Positions 1-8,339 of a DNA stretch of 24,516 nt are shown here, piece by piece. The notes under the pieces are model-generated. The model searched no databases, was not told the DNA's origin, and was given only the letters and a program-made list of their open reading frames with translations. The translations under genes were made by a program, and so were the position numbers. The DNA is from Palsa-504 sp050013055 (lineage in GTDB: Bacteria; Actinomycetota; Actinomycetes; Streptosporangiales; Streptosporangiaceae): positions 1 to 24,516 of the forward strand of contig JBEKGC010000039.1 in assembly GCA_050013055.1 (NCBI GenBank), in the 5' to 3' direction. Positions within the stretch are counted from its first letter, which is position 1. Each line of letters starts with the position of its first letter.

Positions 1-127
1 GGTCCAGGCCGAGCCGGAACGGCAGGCCATTGCCGGTAACCGGTAACGGTGCTCACCCTGCCGCGCGATGACTGGTGCGTCCCGTGAGTACCGGCAAAGA
101 GCCGCCGTGCAAACAATAATGACACAC

Positions 128-397
128 CTAGGCAGTGTGCTGGCTCTTCGTGCGGGACAGGTGGCCTGGTGACAGGAACGATCCGGATGGGGCATCAAGG
201 CCGGTGAAGTCGGCGGGATCGGTCGTGTACATCGGCAGGTCCCCGGTAATGGCGGCGATCATCAGGTCGGCGGCCCGGTCTCGTGGTTTACGGCCTGCGG
301 CGATGACGGCTGCGGTCACGCGGCCGTAGATGCGGGCTGCGGTCACGCGGCCTTCCGGGAGCGACCTCCAGGTGCTCGCGCCTAGCGGTGACGAACT
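128..397 (-). pseudogene. VapC-like PIN-domain toxin remnant (C-terminal part)
   Basis: The open frame between a TAG at 398-400 and the TAG at 128 encodes the C-terminal half of a VapC-type PIN ribonuclease, the toxin of type II toxin-antitoxin pairs. Recognisable pieces in order are a W-x-SLP segment, AAxxYGRVxAAVIAAGRKPR, a DLMIAA helix and the LPMYTxDPxDFTGLD ending. Family members normally have about 130 residues with an N-terminal acidic Asp (FLDTSA-like); that half is missing, as are a few residues before LPMY. There is no antitoxin beside it. A 27-base in-frame duplication (308-325 and 335-352) repeats the GRVTAA segment. The only possible start inside the frame is a GTG at 346, which would give a 72-residue product unlikely to fold. 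I call it a dead remnant. Family assignment rests on motif recognition. Confidence 0.7.
308..352. repeat. 18-bp perfect direct repeat, 27-bp period
   Basis: GGCTGCGGTCACGCGGCC occurs at 308-325 and again at 335-352. The 27-base period equals nine codons and lies in frame within the PIN-toxin remnant, so it looks like a local tandem duplication during decay of that gene. Confidence 0.85.
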
Positions 398-472
398 CTA
401 CTATGTGACTACAAGTGACAATATGGCCACTCTCTTACCGTCCTCCTCCTAGCGATGCCCGGGATACGCCCG

Positions 473-1510
473 ATGACTACCGATTCCCCTGGCCAGCCGC
501 CGGCGTCCGAAGGCGAGCGTGTCGCCAGGGCGGGCGCCCGGTGGACACGGGAGGAGGAGGAACAGCTGGTCGTTGAGGTCCGCGCGGGGACTGACCTGGC
601 GGAGATCGCCGGGCGGCACGGCCGGACCCGGGGCGGGATCAAGTCGCGGCTGGTCAGGATGATCCCTGACGGTGAGGATGTGCCTGACAGCGAGCAGCTG
701 GCATGGATCACGGCAAGACTCCGGGGCGATCCCGGGTTCGACTGGCGCGTGCAGCTTGAGCGGGTATCGGATGACAGCCTGGCAGCCAGCGAGGCTGCCC
801 GGAGCGTGTCGCGCGCCGGGCGCGTGACCGGTCCTGATGTCGTACTGGCCGTCTGGCAGCAGGTAAACGGCCGCGAGCTCAGCGATCAGCGGAGGGCTGA
901 GTTCCTGGCGCACCCGGCCCTCGATGATCTGACGGCATTCTCCCCGGAGATCCTCGCGGAGACCGGCAGGCGCCTTCGCGACGGGCACGGCGAGCTGTTG
1001 CTGACCGCCTGGGCGGCCGAGTGCGCCGAGCCCGGGCTCACCGGGCTACCGCCTTCCGGGGAGCTCGGCCTGTCGCTGGCGAGAACCGCAGGGGTGGTCC
1101 GTGCCCTGGTCGCGGCGCTGGCGGGCGCGGTTCGCTCGGACAGCGACCGGGCCGTCTTGCAGCGCCGCCTAGGCATGCAGGGCGGCGCGCCGGAGACCCT
1201 GCGGCAGATAGGCGATGACCTGGGCCTGTCACGTGAGCGGGTTCGGCAGCGCCAGGAAAGAGCCATCGGGCAGATGCGGTCTGCCGCCGTACTGCCAGGG
1301 CATAGGTCCGCTCGTGACCAGGCACGGGACCGGCTGACCGCGCTGGTTACCGGTGCAGACGGGACGCCGGATGGCGGCCTGGTCCACGCGGTCGCGGCGC
1401 TGGGGTTGCCTCAGGCAGACCGCGCGTTGGCCGCGCAGGTCATCGCCAGAGCCACCGGGGCCAGGCTCCATGAGCGTGACGCCGGACGCGGCGCGGGAGA
1501 GGCCGGCTGA
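473..1510 (+). CDS. Myb-like HTH plus sigma-70 region 4-like DNA-binding protein
   Basis: A predicted cytoplasmic DNA-binding protein of about 345 residues. Residues 22-63 (RWTREEEEQL to GGIKSRLVRM) have the Trp-rich start and helix spacing of a Myb/SANT-like helix-turn-helix. Residues about 226-270 contain a sigma-70 region 4 signature: LRQIGDDLGLSRERVRQ followed by an ExRAIxxMR helix, which in sigma factors contacts the -35 element. No region 2 (core-binding, -10 recognition) is visible, so it is unlikely to be a working sigma factor. The roughly 150-residue middle is unrecognised, with helical stretches. ATG 473 has a weak GGGA eight bases upstream; ATG 455 (six residues longer) has no purine-rich site. 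It stands alone, upstream of convergent genes. It could be an accessory regulator or part of a mobile element's control. The function is unknown; the two HTH calls are fairly secure. Confidence 0.75.
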   Translation: MTTDSPGQPPASEGERVARAGARWTREEEEQLVVEVRAGTDLAEIAGRHGRTRGGIKSRLVRMIPDGEDVPDSEQLAWITARLRGDPGFDWRVQLERVSDDSLAASEAARSVSRAGRVTGPDVVLAVWQQVNGRELSDQRRAEFLAHPALDDLTAFSPEILAETGRRLRDGHGELLLTAWAAECAEPGLTGLPPSGELGLSLARTAGVVRALVAALAGAVRSDSDRAVLQRRLGMQGGAPETLRQIGDDLGLSRERVRQRQERAIGQMRSAAVLPGHRSARDQARDRLTALVTGADGTPDGGLVHAVAALGLPQADRALAAQVIARATGARLHERDAGRGAGEAG

Positions 1511-1585
1511 CCGGCGGCCGACGCGCCCGGGCGGTAGCGGCGCATGCTTACGGCGAACCTGCTGGGTGTTATTGCGGCCAGAGCG

Positions 1586-1864
1586 TCAGGCCGCAAGGAG
1601 CGGGTGTGCTTTGGCCTGTTCGTAGAGCGGCTCGGGGGCTAGGTCAATGCCGTCAGGCCACACGAGGGTCCCGGCCTCCTGGTCGACAATGACCTTGGCG
1701 AAGTGGGCAGGATCGTTCAGCCGCGAAAGGACGCCTGTCCACCGTTCAGCGGAGAAGTCGACATCTCCGGCTGTGCCGTCACTGAACAGCAGGCGCAGCA
1801 CGCGGTCACCGACGACAGCGACGCCCACGACGACGGGCAGGTAGTTCTCGTCCACGATCTTCAT
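1586..1864 (-). CDS. DUF2442 domain protein
   Basis: A 92-residue protein matching the DUF2442 family along its whole length: an N-terminal beta segment, the LRLLFSDGTAGDVDF strand pair, then a DPAHFAKVIVD segment and the TLVWPDGIDLAPEPLY ending typical of the family. The start is the ATG at 1864, one base after the stop codon of the DUF4160 reading frame (TAG-C-ATG), so the two were translated together. DUF4160/DUF2442 pairs are common in bacteria and resemble toxin-antitoxin modules, though the biochemical role is not established as far as I know. Here DUF2442 is intact while its upstream partner is frameshifted, so translation by coupling may be reduced. Confidence 0.85.
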   Translation of the reverse strand: MKIVDENYLPVVVGVAVVGDRVLRLLFSDGTAGDVDFSAERWTGVLSRLNDPAHFAKVIVDQEAGTLVWPDGIDLAPEPLYEQAKAHPLLAA

Positions 1865-1865
1865 G

Positions 1866-2122
1866 CTACGCCAGCGGGTCGATGCCGAGCAGGGGCTCGT
1901 TCCGCCGGGCGCGCTCCCAGTTCGCCAGGATCTCGCCGCGGCGGAGGACAGCCCGGACGAACTGAAGAGCCCTAGGGTCGAGGCTGCCGGCCAGCACGTC
2001 CCCGTCCGCTGATACTGAGGCGCGGCGGCCCGCATGGTAGGCATGAAATGGGCAACCGGATGGTCGCGCTCGTCCCGGTACATGTAGATCACCACACCGT
2101 AGAACGCGCTGACACGCGGCAT
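1866..2122 (-). pseudogene. DUF4160 domain protein, frameshifted
   Basis: The first part reads MPRVSAFYGVVIYMY and RDERDHPVAHF from the ATG at 2122 (GAGG two bases upstream). The second part continues only in another frame: HAYHAGRRASVSADGDVL, then a DPRALQFVRAVL helix and the ILANWERARRNEPLLGIDPL ending. Joining the two gives a complete DUF4160 protein of about 86 residues. One missing base near 2043-2050 explains the break, where the family has H-F-H-A. It is followed after one base by DUF2442. It is either a real inactivating mutation or a base-call error; the many other frameshifts nearby favour decay. Confidence 0.8.
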
Positions 2123-2158
2123 GTCCTCGACAATAGCCCGCGGCGGTCACCCGGCCGC

Positions 2159-3666
2159 CTAGTCACACCTGAAGTGCCTCCGCTCGCAGTAATCCCCGGA
2201 CACGCACCACCACAGCCGCGGCCAGGGCTGGCCGTCCCGGGGCGGGCTGGTGATGCCCAGCCGGTCGAGCACCGGGCCGGCAAGCACGTCCCACAGCCAG
2301 CCCAGCGTGTCACCCAGCCGTTGCTCGGCCGCTGTCCGGCCACCCGCACCGGTGACCAGTGACCCGGCGTCCTCGAGCGCGCCGAGGAAGCCCATCACCC
2401 GGGCGTAGACCGTCTGGGGGGTCAGCCCGGGCAACGGCACCGGGTCCAGCACGCCGCCGCTGGTCAATGCCAGCGCGTACGAGCCAAACTGGGATACCGT
2501 GACGACCACTACCGGTCCCTGCACGGCTGCTGCCAGCAGCTCCGTCACTGGCGGCGGCCGGAGAAAGGCACGGAAGTCTGGGAGTCGGCGGATCTCGGCG
2601 ATCACCTGGTCGAATGCTGCGGCTACCGCCCGCCGCCGGTCCATGTCCCGGCGGGCCGCCTCGGCGCGGGCGTCCGCGGCGGCCCCGTCCGTCCCCGCTG
2701 GCAGCGCCGTCGGGGGCCGGGCAGGGTCCCCGGCTCGGTCGAGGTCATCGCGCAAGACGGTGAACCTGGCGGCCAGATCGGGATGCTGCTCGGTGAGGGC
2801 GGTCAGGTCGGTGCGGGTGTCCAGCGCCTGACCCAGCAGTACTCCCCGGCCCTGCTCAAACAGCTCCGCCGCCCGGTCTGTCAGTCCGGCGTGTACGCAG
2901 CATGCCGCCGCGTCCGACCCCAGGCCCCCTAGCTCCTCTAGCAGATGCTCCTGGTCGCCGCGGGTCAGGCTGCGTGGCGCCACCACTTCCAGCAGCCCGG
3001 CCGCCGCCGCGAAACCCGCCACCGCCTCCTGCCATCGTCGCCCGTCAGCGGCGGCGCGCCCCCACCCACGGGCCGCCCTCGCCCGGATACGCGGGGACGC
3101 CACCTTTACTGCAACCGCCTGCTGGAACAGGTCGATAGCTGTGTCCAGGTCGGCCAGGTCCCCGGCCCGCTCAAACCGGGTGCCCAGGGCGATGCCGAGG
3201 TTCGTCAGCATCGCGGCGCGGTCGGGGTGGTCGGCCGGGCTGGCCGCTACTGCCTGTCGGCCGGCGGTGATCGCCGCGTCCAGGTCGGCTCGGTCCCCGG
3301 TACGTAGCGTCTCTTGCAGCAAGGTGAAAGCGCGGCTCGCCAGATCCTGCGGATCGTCGGAGGCGCCGACGCGGCCGAAGTGAGTGCGGACCTCGTCGGG
3401 AACTGCGTCCGGGCGCATCTGGTACACCGGCCTGAACATGGCTAGGGCGTCGGCAAGGTCCTGCTGGGCGTCGCCGGGGTCTAACGCAACCAGTGCAGCG
3501 ACCCGGCCGCATAGGCGATCTCAAGGTCTGCTGCCGCGTCCGGGATCGTGTCGAGCAGAGCCGTTAGCTCCGCGATAGCCTCTGGATCCAAGACCGTGGC
3601 CGGATCATGGTCGGCACCGAACCGTTCCAGCCGTGCCTGTACCAGTGCAAGTAAGTGCCGCCGCAT
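2159..3666 (-). pseudogene. TPR-CHAT protein, frameshifted and truncated before the protease core
   Basis: Actinobacterial TPR-CHAT proteins combine tetratricopeptide repeats with a C-terminal caspase-like CHAT protease. The start is ATG 3666 (AGGGGA six bases upstream), giving MRRHLLALVQARLERF, a VLDPEA segment and a SLHWLR segment, which then meets a stop near 3481. The family sequence resumes in another frame (LDPGDAQQDLADALAMFRPVY), so a small frame-breaking deletion lies at about 3475-3485. The rest runs to 2159: TPR-like helices (AMLTNLGIALGTRFERAGDLADLDTAI-type), a linker with AAELFEQGRGVLLGQ, then the start of the CHAT fold (VVVVTVSQFGSYALAL). It ends at PRLWWCVSGDY, exactly where the family continues with a Thr-Gly then LPLHAAG-like catalytic-His segment. 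The His and Cys catalytic sites are therefore absent. The DUF4160/DUF2442 module begins only about 35 bases beyond the stop, so the 3' end was probably lost at that junction. Confidence 0.8.
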
Positions 3667-4373
3667 CCGCCGTCCCCTAAGCCTCGTCACTACTACTTGC
3701 TCACGCCGAGAAAAGTGGACGTGCAGGGACGTCACGATGTCTACCGACGATCGCTACATCGGACCTGGCCAGATGCCGGGGGCTCAAGTCTCTGAACTCA
3801 ACCTTGCTCAACCCCTCGCTCTGGTCGGCTATGCCCGGCTCAGTACTTGAGCGGTACATAAGGGATGCCAGAAGACGTGATAACGGCCCGTTATCACGCT
3901 CACCATGATACGTACGGCGGCCGCCGCAGGCAGGGCCACGCGCATCTCCGACGACATTACCGATAGCGGCTCCGCCCCGCCCGGCAGTCCCGTAACGCGG
4001 GCAGGCATCGCGGACGTGCGCGGAATGACGTCGGCGAGGCAGTGCCCTGGCGGCGCGGGCGCCAGGCACCGTCTGCGGCGCACTTCCCGGCCAACGTGCA
4101 AGACCCGGCGCTGCCGACGCCACGGCGGGCCGCATAGGTTAGGCAAATCTTGGGCGACTACCGCAGCCAGGATGGTCACGCTGCGCGACTCGCGATCCTG
4201 AGCATGAGCGATCCCTGCCGATTATTTACGCCTTGAGGTTGCCTCGCCCCACGCAGCATCCGCGTGCATATGATCCAGTTCTGGCGCGTGTCCATTCACG
4301 GGGGCCGTGAATCAGTTCTGGCCTAAATTTGTGATGGCGGATCTGGGTCTGCGGTGGATGCTGACGGAGTGGC
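3667..4373. other. Intergenic stretch without a recognisable gene
   Basis: About 700 bases with no frame I can assign to a family on either strand. It contains the strong palindrome at 3876-3898 and an iron-box-like sequence at 4134-4152, and may hold the promoter of the CHAT pseudogene. Open frames at 3905-4201 (+), 3829-4179 (-) and 3701-4135 (-) lack good ribosome binding sites and have Arg/Ala/Pro-rich compositions typical of chance frames in GC-rich DNA. Confidence 0.6.
3876..3898. promoter_or_regulatory. 23-bp perfect palindrome, candidate operator
   Basis: The arms CGTGATAACGG (3876-3886) and CCGTTATCACG (3888-3898) are exact reverse complements around a single central C. An odd-length palindrome with a one-base centre cannot form a good hairpin loop and is more like a binding site for a dimeric repressor (TetR, GntR or MarR type) or a recombinase core. 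It lies in a gene-free stretch, 210 bases upstream of the CHAT gene start. Confidence 0.6.
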
Positions 4374-4717
4374 CTACGGAGACCATCGGAGCTTGTGTTC
4401 CTGCTCGTCCTCCGCGACCTGCACGCAGCCGAGTCGCTCGTAGAGCCGCCGCGCCCGGGGTTGTCCTTCTCGACACCGATGTCGAGGGGAATGCCAGCCG
4501 CCTGCGCCTGCGCCTTGAGGTCCTCGATGATCGCAGTACCGATCCTGCGGCCCTGAACGTGGGGCAGTAGCTGGATGCCGGAGAGCTCGATGCGGTCTGT
4601 GCTGCGGGTGATCCGCAGCCTGCCGACCGGTTCGCCGCCGGACTCGATGACGCTGGTCTGGCTGCCAGGGACCTCGCCGCAGATCTGTGATCTGACTGGA
4701 GGACGCCGAGCTGCCAC
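4374..4717 (-). pseudogene. GNAT-family N-acetyltransferase remnant, frameshifted
   Basis: The fragment has the acetyl-CoA-binding core of a GNAT enzyme: a GEPVGRLRI strand, IQLLPHVQGRRIGTAII (the Q-x-x-G-x-G/A pyrophosphate loop with a following helix), a GIPLDIGVEKDNP strand, then, in a different frame, RARRLYERLGCVQV and a terminal HKLRW. A single missing base in the C/G run at 4453-4460 separates the frames. About 50-60 N-terminal residues expected for the family were not found upstream. It is non-functional as read, and the substrate is unknown. Confidence 0.75.
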
Positions 4718-5027
4718 AGCCGCGCCGAACGGCGACTCCGCGCGCGTTCTCTCCGGCTTCCTTCATTACTCAGCGTGATAAAGTTGTAGCCGATGGTGGC
4801 TGACTTATCGAGAAGGTCAGCCACGGTGCCCGTCCATTCGTGGGAGCCAAGTGTCTGATGTGAGTGTGGTCGCGAAGGGTCCAGCAATGGTCCGTACCGG
4901 TCATGATGGCGGACGCCAGGAATGAAGGCTCGGCATTGCAGCGGAACTAACGCCCGTTTTCAGCCAGTAATCGCGCAGACCGGCGAGGCTTCTGTTGTGT
5001 CGTTCCTCCCCTTGTGCAGGATTGCCG

Positions 5028-7553
5028 TCAGCCCATTATTACGTTGGCATACGCGGTGTTGTTCGACGGGTTGGTGTCGCCGGGCATGGTCGTTGTCGCA
5101 GTGATCTCCGCGTATTGCGGGCCCTGGCTGCTGAGGTTCTGGATGGTCAGGTCGACCGAGTAGGTACCGCCGCCGTGGATGACCGGGACGGGACACGAGA
5201 AGTCGTCCTCGAACTGGCCGCCGCCCGTGGACGTGCAACCGGTCTGGTAGTAATTAAAGCCCGTCGAGTTGGAGAAGAGCTGGTTAAAGTCGACCTGGGT
5301 GGCCAGGGTCGCCGCGACGGAGGGCGCGGAACCATTGTTGGTCACCGTGATCTGCACCGTCGCGCCGTTGATGCTCTGCGACAGTATGGTCATTGAGGTG
5401 CTCAGGTCTGGCTGTTTGTACGTCAGGTGGCCGATGCAGGTCCCGCCGTCGTTGTTGCTGTTGGTGTAGTCCGGGCAGAGGGTGGCGGACCAGGCCACGC
5501 TGGTGAGGACGGTGCTGGCGGTCACGGTGGCGGCGAGCAGCTGGGCCTTGGCCAGGTTCGCGCCGGTCAGGTTCGCGCCGGTCAGGTTCGCGCCGGTCAG
5601 GTTCGCGCCGGCCAGGTTCGCGCCGGCCAGGTAGGCGCCGGCCAGTTTCGCGCCGGTCAGGTTCGCGCCGTTCAGGTTCGCGCCGGTCAGGTTCGCGTTG
5701 TTCAGGGTCGCGCCGGACAGGTTGGCGCCGTTCAGGTTGGCGCCGTTCAGGGTCGCGCTGGTCAGGTTCGCGCCGGTCAGGGTCGCGCCGTTCAGGTTCG
5801 CGCCGTACATGGTCGCGCCGGAGAGGTTCGCGCCGGTCAGGGTCGCGCCGGACAGGTTCGCGCCGGACAGGGTCGCGCCGGACAGCTGGGCATTGCTGAG
5901 GTTGAGCCCCGACAGGTTGCAGCCGGCCAGTGACGGGCACGCCGCACTAGTTACGATCTGGGTCAGGATCGCGGACGTGCTGGCCACGTAACCGCCGAAC
6001 CCGCTGTAGGCGGCGGTGATGTTGTGGGCCCCGGCGCCTAGCTGGCTGGCCGGCGGCGAGCAGGTGGCCGTGGCCCCCGATACCGGCACCGCCGAGCATC
6101 CCGCGATCGGCGCGCCGTTGTCGGTAAAGCTGACCGTGCCCGCGCCGGTCGCCAGGTTGAGCGTGGCGGTGTAGGTGACCGCATGCCCGACCGCCGACGG
6201 GTTGGCGGAGGAGGTGAGCGTGGTGCTGGTAGCCCTCTGGTTCACCGGCTGGGTCACCGTGCCGCTGCTGGCGGCGTAGGCGTTATAACCGCTGTAGCTC
6301 GCGGTGATGGAATCGTTGCCGACGGGCAGCGCCGAGGTGGTGCAGGTGGCGGTGGCGCCGCCGTTGCTGCCGATAATCACCGGCTGGGCGCCGCACCCGC
6401 TAATGGTCGTGCCGCCGTCGGTAAACGCCACCGTGCCGCCGTTCGGCGGCGGAGCGACCGTAGCGGTGAACGTCACGCTCATCCCGTACAACACCGGCTG
6501 CCCGAACGCTGATGAGATGACCGTGGTGGTAGTGCCGGCAAAGTTGTAGGAGATGGTGACCGACGCTGGCCCGGTGGCGGTCGTCTCACTGGTCAGGCCG
6601 GGGCCGGTCCCGAAGCTCGATCCGCCACCGCCGCTGCCGCTGCCCAAGCTCGGCACGCTGGCACCGCCGCCGCTGCCGCCACCGCCGCCGCCGTACAGGC
6701 CGCCACCGCCGCCGCCGCCGCTGGAAGCCTGGCCAGTGGCGCTGGGACCGGTGGGATAGTAAACCTGGCCAGGGGTACTGGCGCCGCCCTGGCCTCCGGC
6801 CAGGTGCGCCCCGTCGCTCCCGCTACCGCCTGGGGCCAGATTGACAAACTGGTTGCCGCCGGCCCCGGCACCGCCGGTGCCGCCCGCGGTGCTGGAACCG
6901 CCGCCACCACCGCACGCAGCGGTCGGATCGGAACTGGAAGCGGGGCATGGCGGTGCCAGGTAACCCGCGCCAGCCCCGCCACCGCTGCCGGTATCACCGG
7001 CCCCGCCGGGACCGTTCAGGTTTCCGCCGCCTCCGCCGCCGGCGGCGATCACGAACGGGATAACCCCCGACGGGCTAACCAGCCCGGAGTAGCCGCCGCC
7101 GCCACCGCCGCCCGCGCTCAGGGTCGTGCTTCCGCTCGGGTCGCCGCCCGCCCCGCCGGCGCCCGGGCTGCCGCCCGCCCCGCCAGCGCTGCTGGTCCCG
7201 GTGCCGCCAGGGCCGCCGACAACCACCATAAACGTCTGGCCGCCGTTGACCGGCACCGCGGTGTCCTCGACCGAGGCACCCGGACCGCCGATGAATGCCC
7301 TCCCCCCGCACAGGCAAGCGGTGCCACCACTGGCGCCGGCCGCCGTGACATCCAGCGAGGTCACTCCGGCAGGAACCGTAAACGAGTACGTCCCGGCGCC
7401 GGTATACGTGCACGTGGTCGTGGTCCCCGACGTGGTACACGGGGAATCCGCCTGGGCCGCTGGCCCAGTGGCGACGACCGCGCCTGCCGTCGAACCGAAC
7501 ACGAGCGCTGCCGCACCAGCCACCATCACGAAACGCCGGATAAGACCACGCAT
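5028..7553 (-). CDS. Secreted Gly-rich / Ig-like / pentapeptide-repeat / CARDB protein
   Basis: A predicted exported protein of 841 residues. ATG 7553 is preferred over GTG 7592 because a GGGGTGG lies just upstream and it starts the signal peptide directly: MRGLIRR, a hydrophobic stretch, and an AQA cleavage site near residue 35. The domains run in order: a short beta segment (YSFTVPAGVTSLDVTAAGA) and a long glycine-rich stretch (about 45-338); two bacterial Ig-like domains (about 338-435 and 437-535), each with a VSFTDNG/VAFTDGG strand and an ASYSG/AAYSG strand; about 26 pentapeptide repeats of the A(N/T)LxG type (about 545-672), which should form a right-handed square beta-helix; a CPDYTNSNNDGGTC cap; and a C-terminal CARDB-like adhesion domain (about 713-841). 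There is no LPXTG motif or membrane anchor, so it is probably released or loosely wall-bound. It may act in adhesion or matrix formation. It stands alone, with no partner gene. The domain calls are secure; the role is inferred. Confidence 0.85.
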   Translation of the reverse strand: MRGLIRRFVMVAGAAALVFGSTAGAVVATGPAAQADSPCTTSGTTTTCTYTGAGTYSFTVPAGVTSLDVTAAGASGGTACLCGGRAFIGGPGASVEDTAVPVNGGQTFMVVVGGPGGTGTSSAGGAGGSPGAGGAGGDPSGSTTLSAGGGGGGGYSGLVSPSGVIPFVIAAGGGGGGNLNGPGGAGDTGSGGGAGAGYLAPPCPASSSDPTAACGGGGGSSTAGGTGGAGAGGNQFVNLAPGGSGSDGAHLAGGQGGASTPGQVYYPTGPSATGQASSGGGGGGGLYGGGGGGSGGGASVPSLGSGSGGGGSSFGTGPGLTSETTATGPASVTISYNFAGTTTTVISSAFGQPVLYGMSVTFTATVAPPPNGGTVAFTDGGTTISGCGAQPVIIGSNGGATATCTTSALPVGNDSITASYSGYNAYAASSGTVTQPVNQRATSTTLTSSANPSAVGHAVTYTATLNLATGAGTVSFTDNGAPIAGCSAVPVSGATATCSPPASQLGAGAHNITAAYSGFGGYVASTSAILTQIVTSAACPSLAGCNLSGLNLSNAQLSGATLSGANLSGATLTGANLSGATMYGANLNGATLTGANLTSATLNGANLNGANLSGATLNNANLTGANLNGANLTGAKLAGAYLAGANLAGANLTGANLTGANLTGANLAKAQLLAATVTASTVLTSVAWSATLCPDYTNSNNDGGTCIGHLTYKQPDLSTSMTILSQSINGATVQITVTNNGSAPSVAATLATQVDFNQLFSNSTGFNYYQTGCTSTGGGQFEDDFSCPVPVIHGGGTYSVDLTIQNLSSQGPQYAEITATTTMPGDTNPSNNTAYANVIMG
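5545..5905. repeat. 15-bp tandem repeat array encoding pentapeptide repeats
   Basis: About 24 imperfect copies of a 15-base unit (plus strand GTCAGGTTCGCGCCG and variants with GGCCAGG, TTCAGG or GACAGG) lie end to end. Each copy encodes one pentapeptide. The array at 5565-5630 is nearly pure at DNA level, so copy number could change by slippage without breaking the frame. Confidence 0.9.
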
Positions 7554-7911
7554 CGCCACCCCTGCCCTCAGATCGATACTCCGGGATGGCACAGGGTTAC
7601 CAGCCGTCTGCTACACGGCCGTCGCCTCCGGGTGAGGTGCGGCTTGTTGAGAATGGCAAGAGTTTGTCCCACCCCGTGTGGATGTTCCCTCCGCCGCACA
7701 GCACTGTCAATAGAAGGTTCCCGGTCTTTTAGCAAGCTTGATGACCTTGGTCTTAACTCCGAGCAAACTCCCACGATTGCGGGTCGGAATAGTTGGCTGT
7801 AAGGGTCAGTCGCCCCGGCCGGGTTCGCTGGGAGCTGAGCGAGCCGCATTGCGAAGCTGGGCTATTGACATCGCTCCTGAGACATCTGCGGAGTTCTGCT
7901 ATCGAAAGTGA
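7554..7911. other. Intergenic stretch upstream of the secreted protein
   Basis: No gene is recognisable. A TTGACA on the minus strand (7710-7705) could be a -35 element for the secreted protein, but no convincing -10 follows at 16-18 bases. The stretch ends where the broken IS3 OrfB begins, so the IS breakpoint at about 7911 is its right border. Confidence 0.4.
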
Positions 7912-8279
7912 TGCCCGGCAGGCCACCGCATGCGGGACCCGGTGCTCATCCCTCTGGGCGGCGATCAGGGCAGCCACCGCTACGGCCCCATCGCGTCCTT
8001 GACCCAGAGGGCAATACTGCGCTTGAGCACATTACGCTCCATCGCCAGCTCCGCGTTCTCCTTGCGCAGGCGGGCCAGCTCCGCGCGCTCGTCCTCGCTC
8101 AAGGCGCTGTTCCCGTCGCCGCGGCGCCGCTTATCGGCGTTCACCCAGTTCCCCAGGGTGCCCTCGTTGATCCCCAGGTCCCTCCAGTATGGCGATGACA
8201 GGCTCCGTCCCGTCGACGTAATGAAACATGCAAGCGCTCGCATCGGCCGAGACGCAGATCGGGCCGATCTGCGCGGCAA
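7912..8279 (-). mobile_element. IS3-family insertion sequence remnant (orfA part, orfB start)
   Basis: The minus strand encodes the HTH half of an IS3-family OrfA: RDLGINEGTLGNWVNADKRR, then the leucine-zipper-like ALSEDERAELARLRKENAEL and AMERNVLKRSIALWV, ending at the TAG at 7980. The OrfA N-terminus (KYPxEFREExV-like) is degraded. OrfB begins at GTG 7977 with AALIAAQRDEHRVPHAVACRA, the usual start of this integrase-type transposase, and then loses all similarity at about 7912. The whole catalytic DDE domain is missing. The element is dead. Terminal inverted repeats were not found. Confidence 0.8.
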
Positions 8280-8339
8280 GCCCGCACCGTATCGCTAGCA
8301 GCCAAGCCGACCATAACGGCAGCATCGGATATTTCGCCT

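Noticed and set aside
3905..4201. 98-residue plus-strand open frame beginning just after the 23-bp palindrome
   Set aside because: The position is tempting for an autoregulated gene, but there is no ribosome site and the sequence is Arg/Ala/Thr-rich without any fold signal.
5545..5905. Regular short repeats looking like a CRISPR array
   Set aside because: The repeats are 15 bases, directly adjacent without spacers, and encode pentapeptide repeats in a long intact gene.
7705..7710. TTGACA as a promoter for the secreted protein
   Set aside because: No acceptable -10 at 16-18 bases; kept only as a remark.
6804..7802. 332-residue plus-strand open frame over the Gly-rich coding region
   Set aside because: Complement of the glycine-rich repeats; Ala/Arg-rich with no start site.
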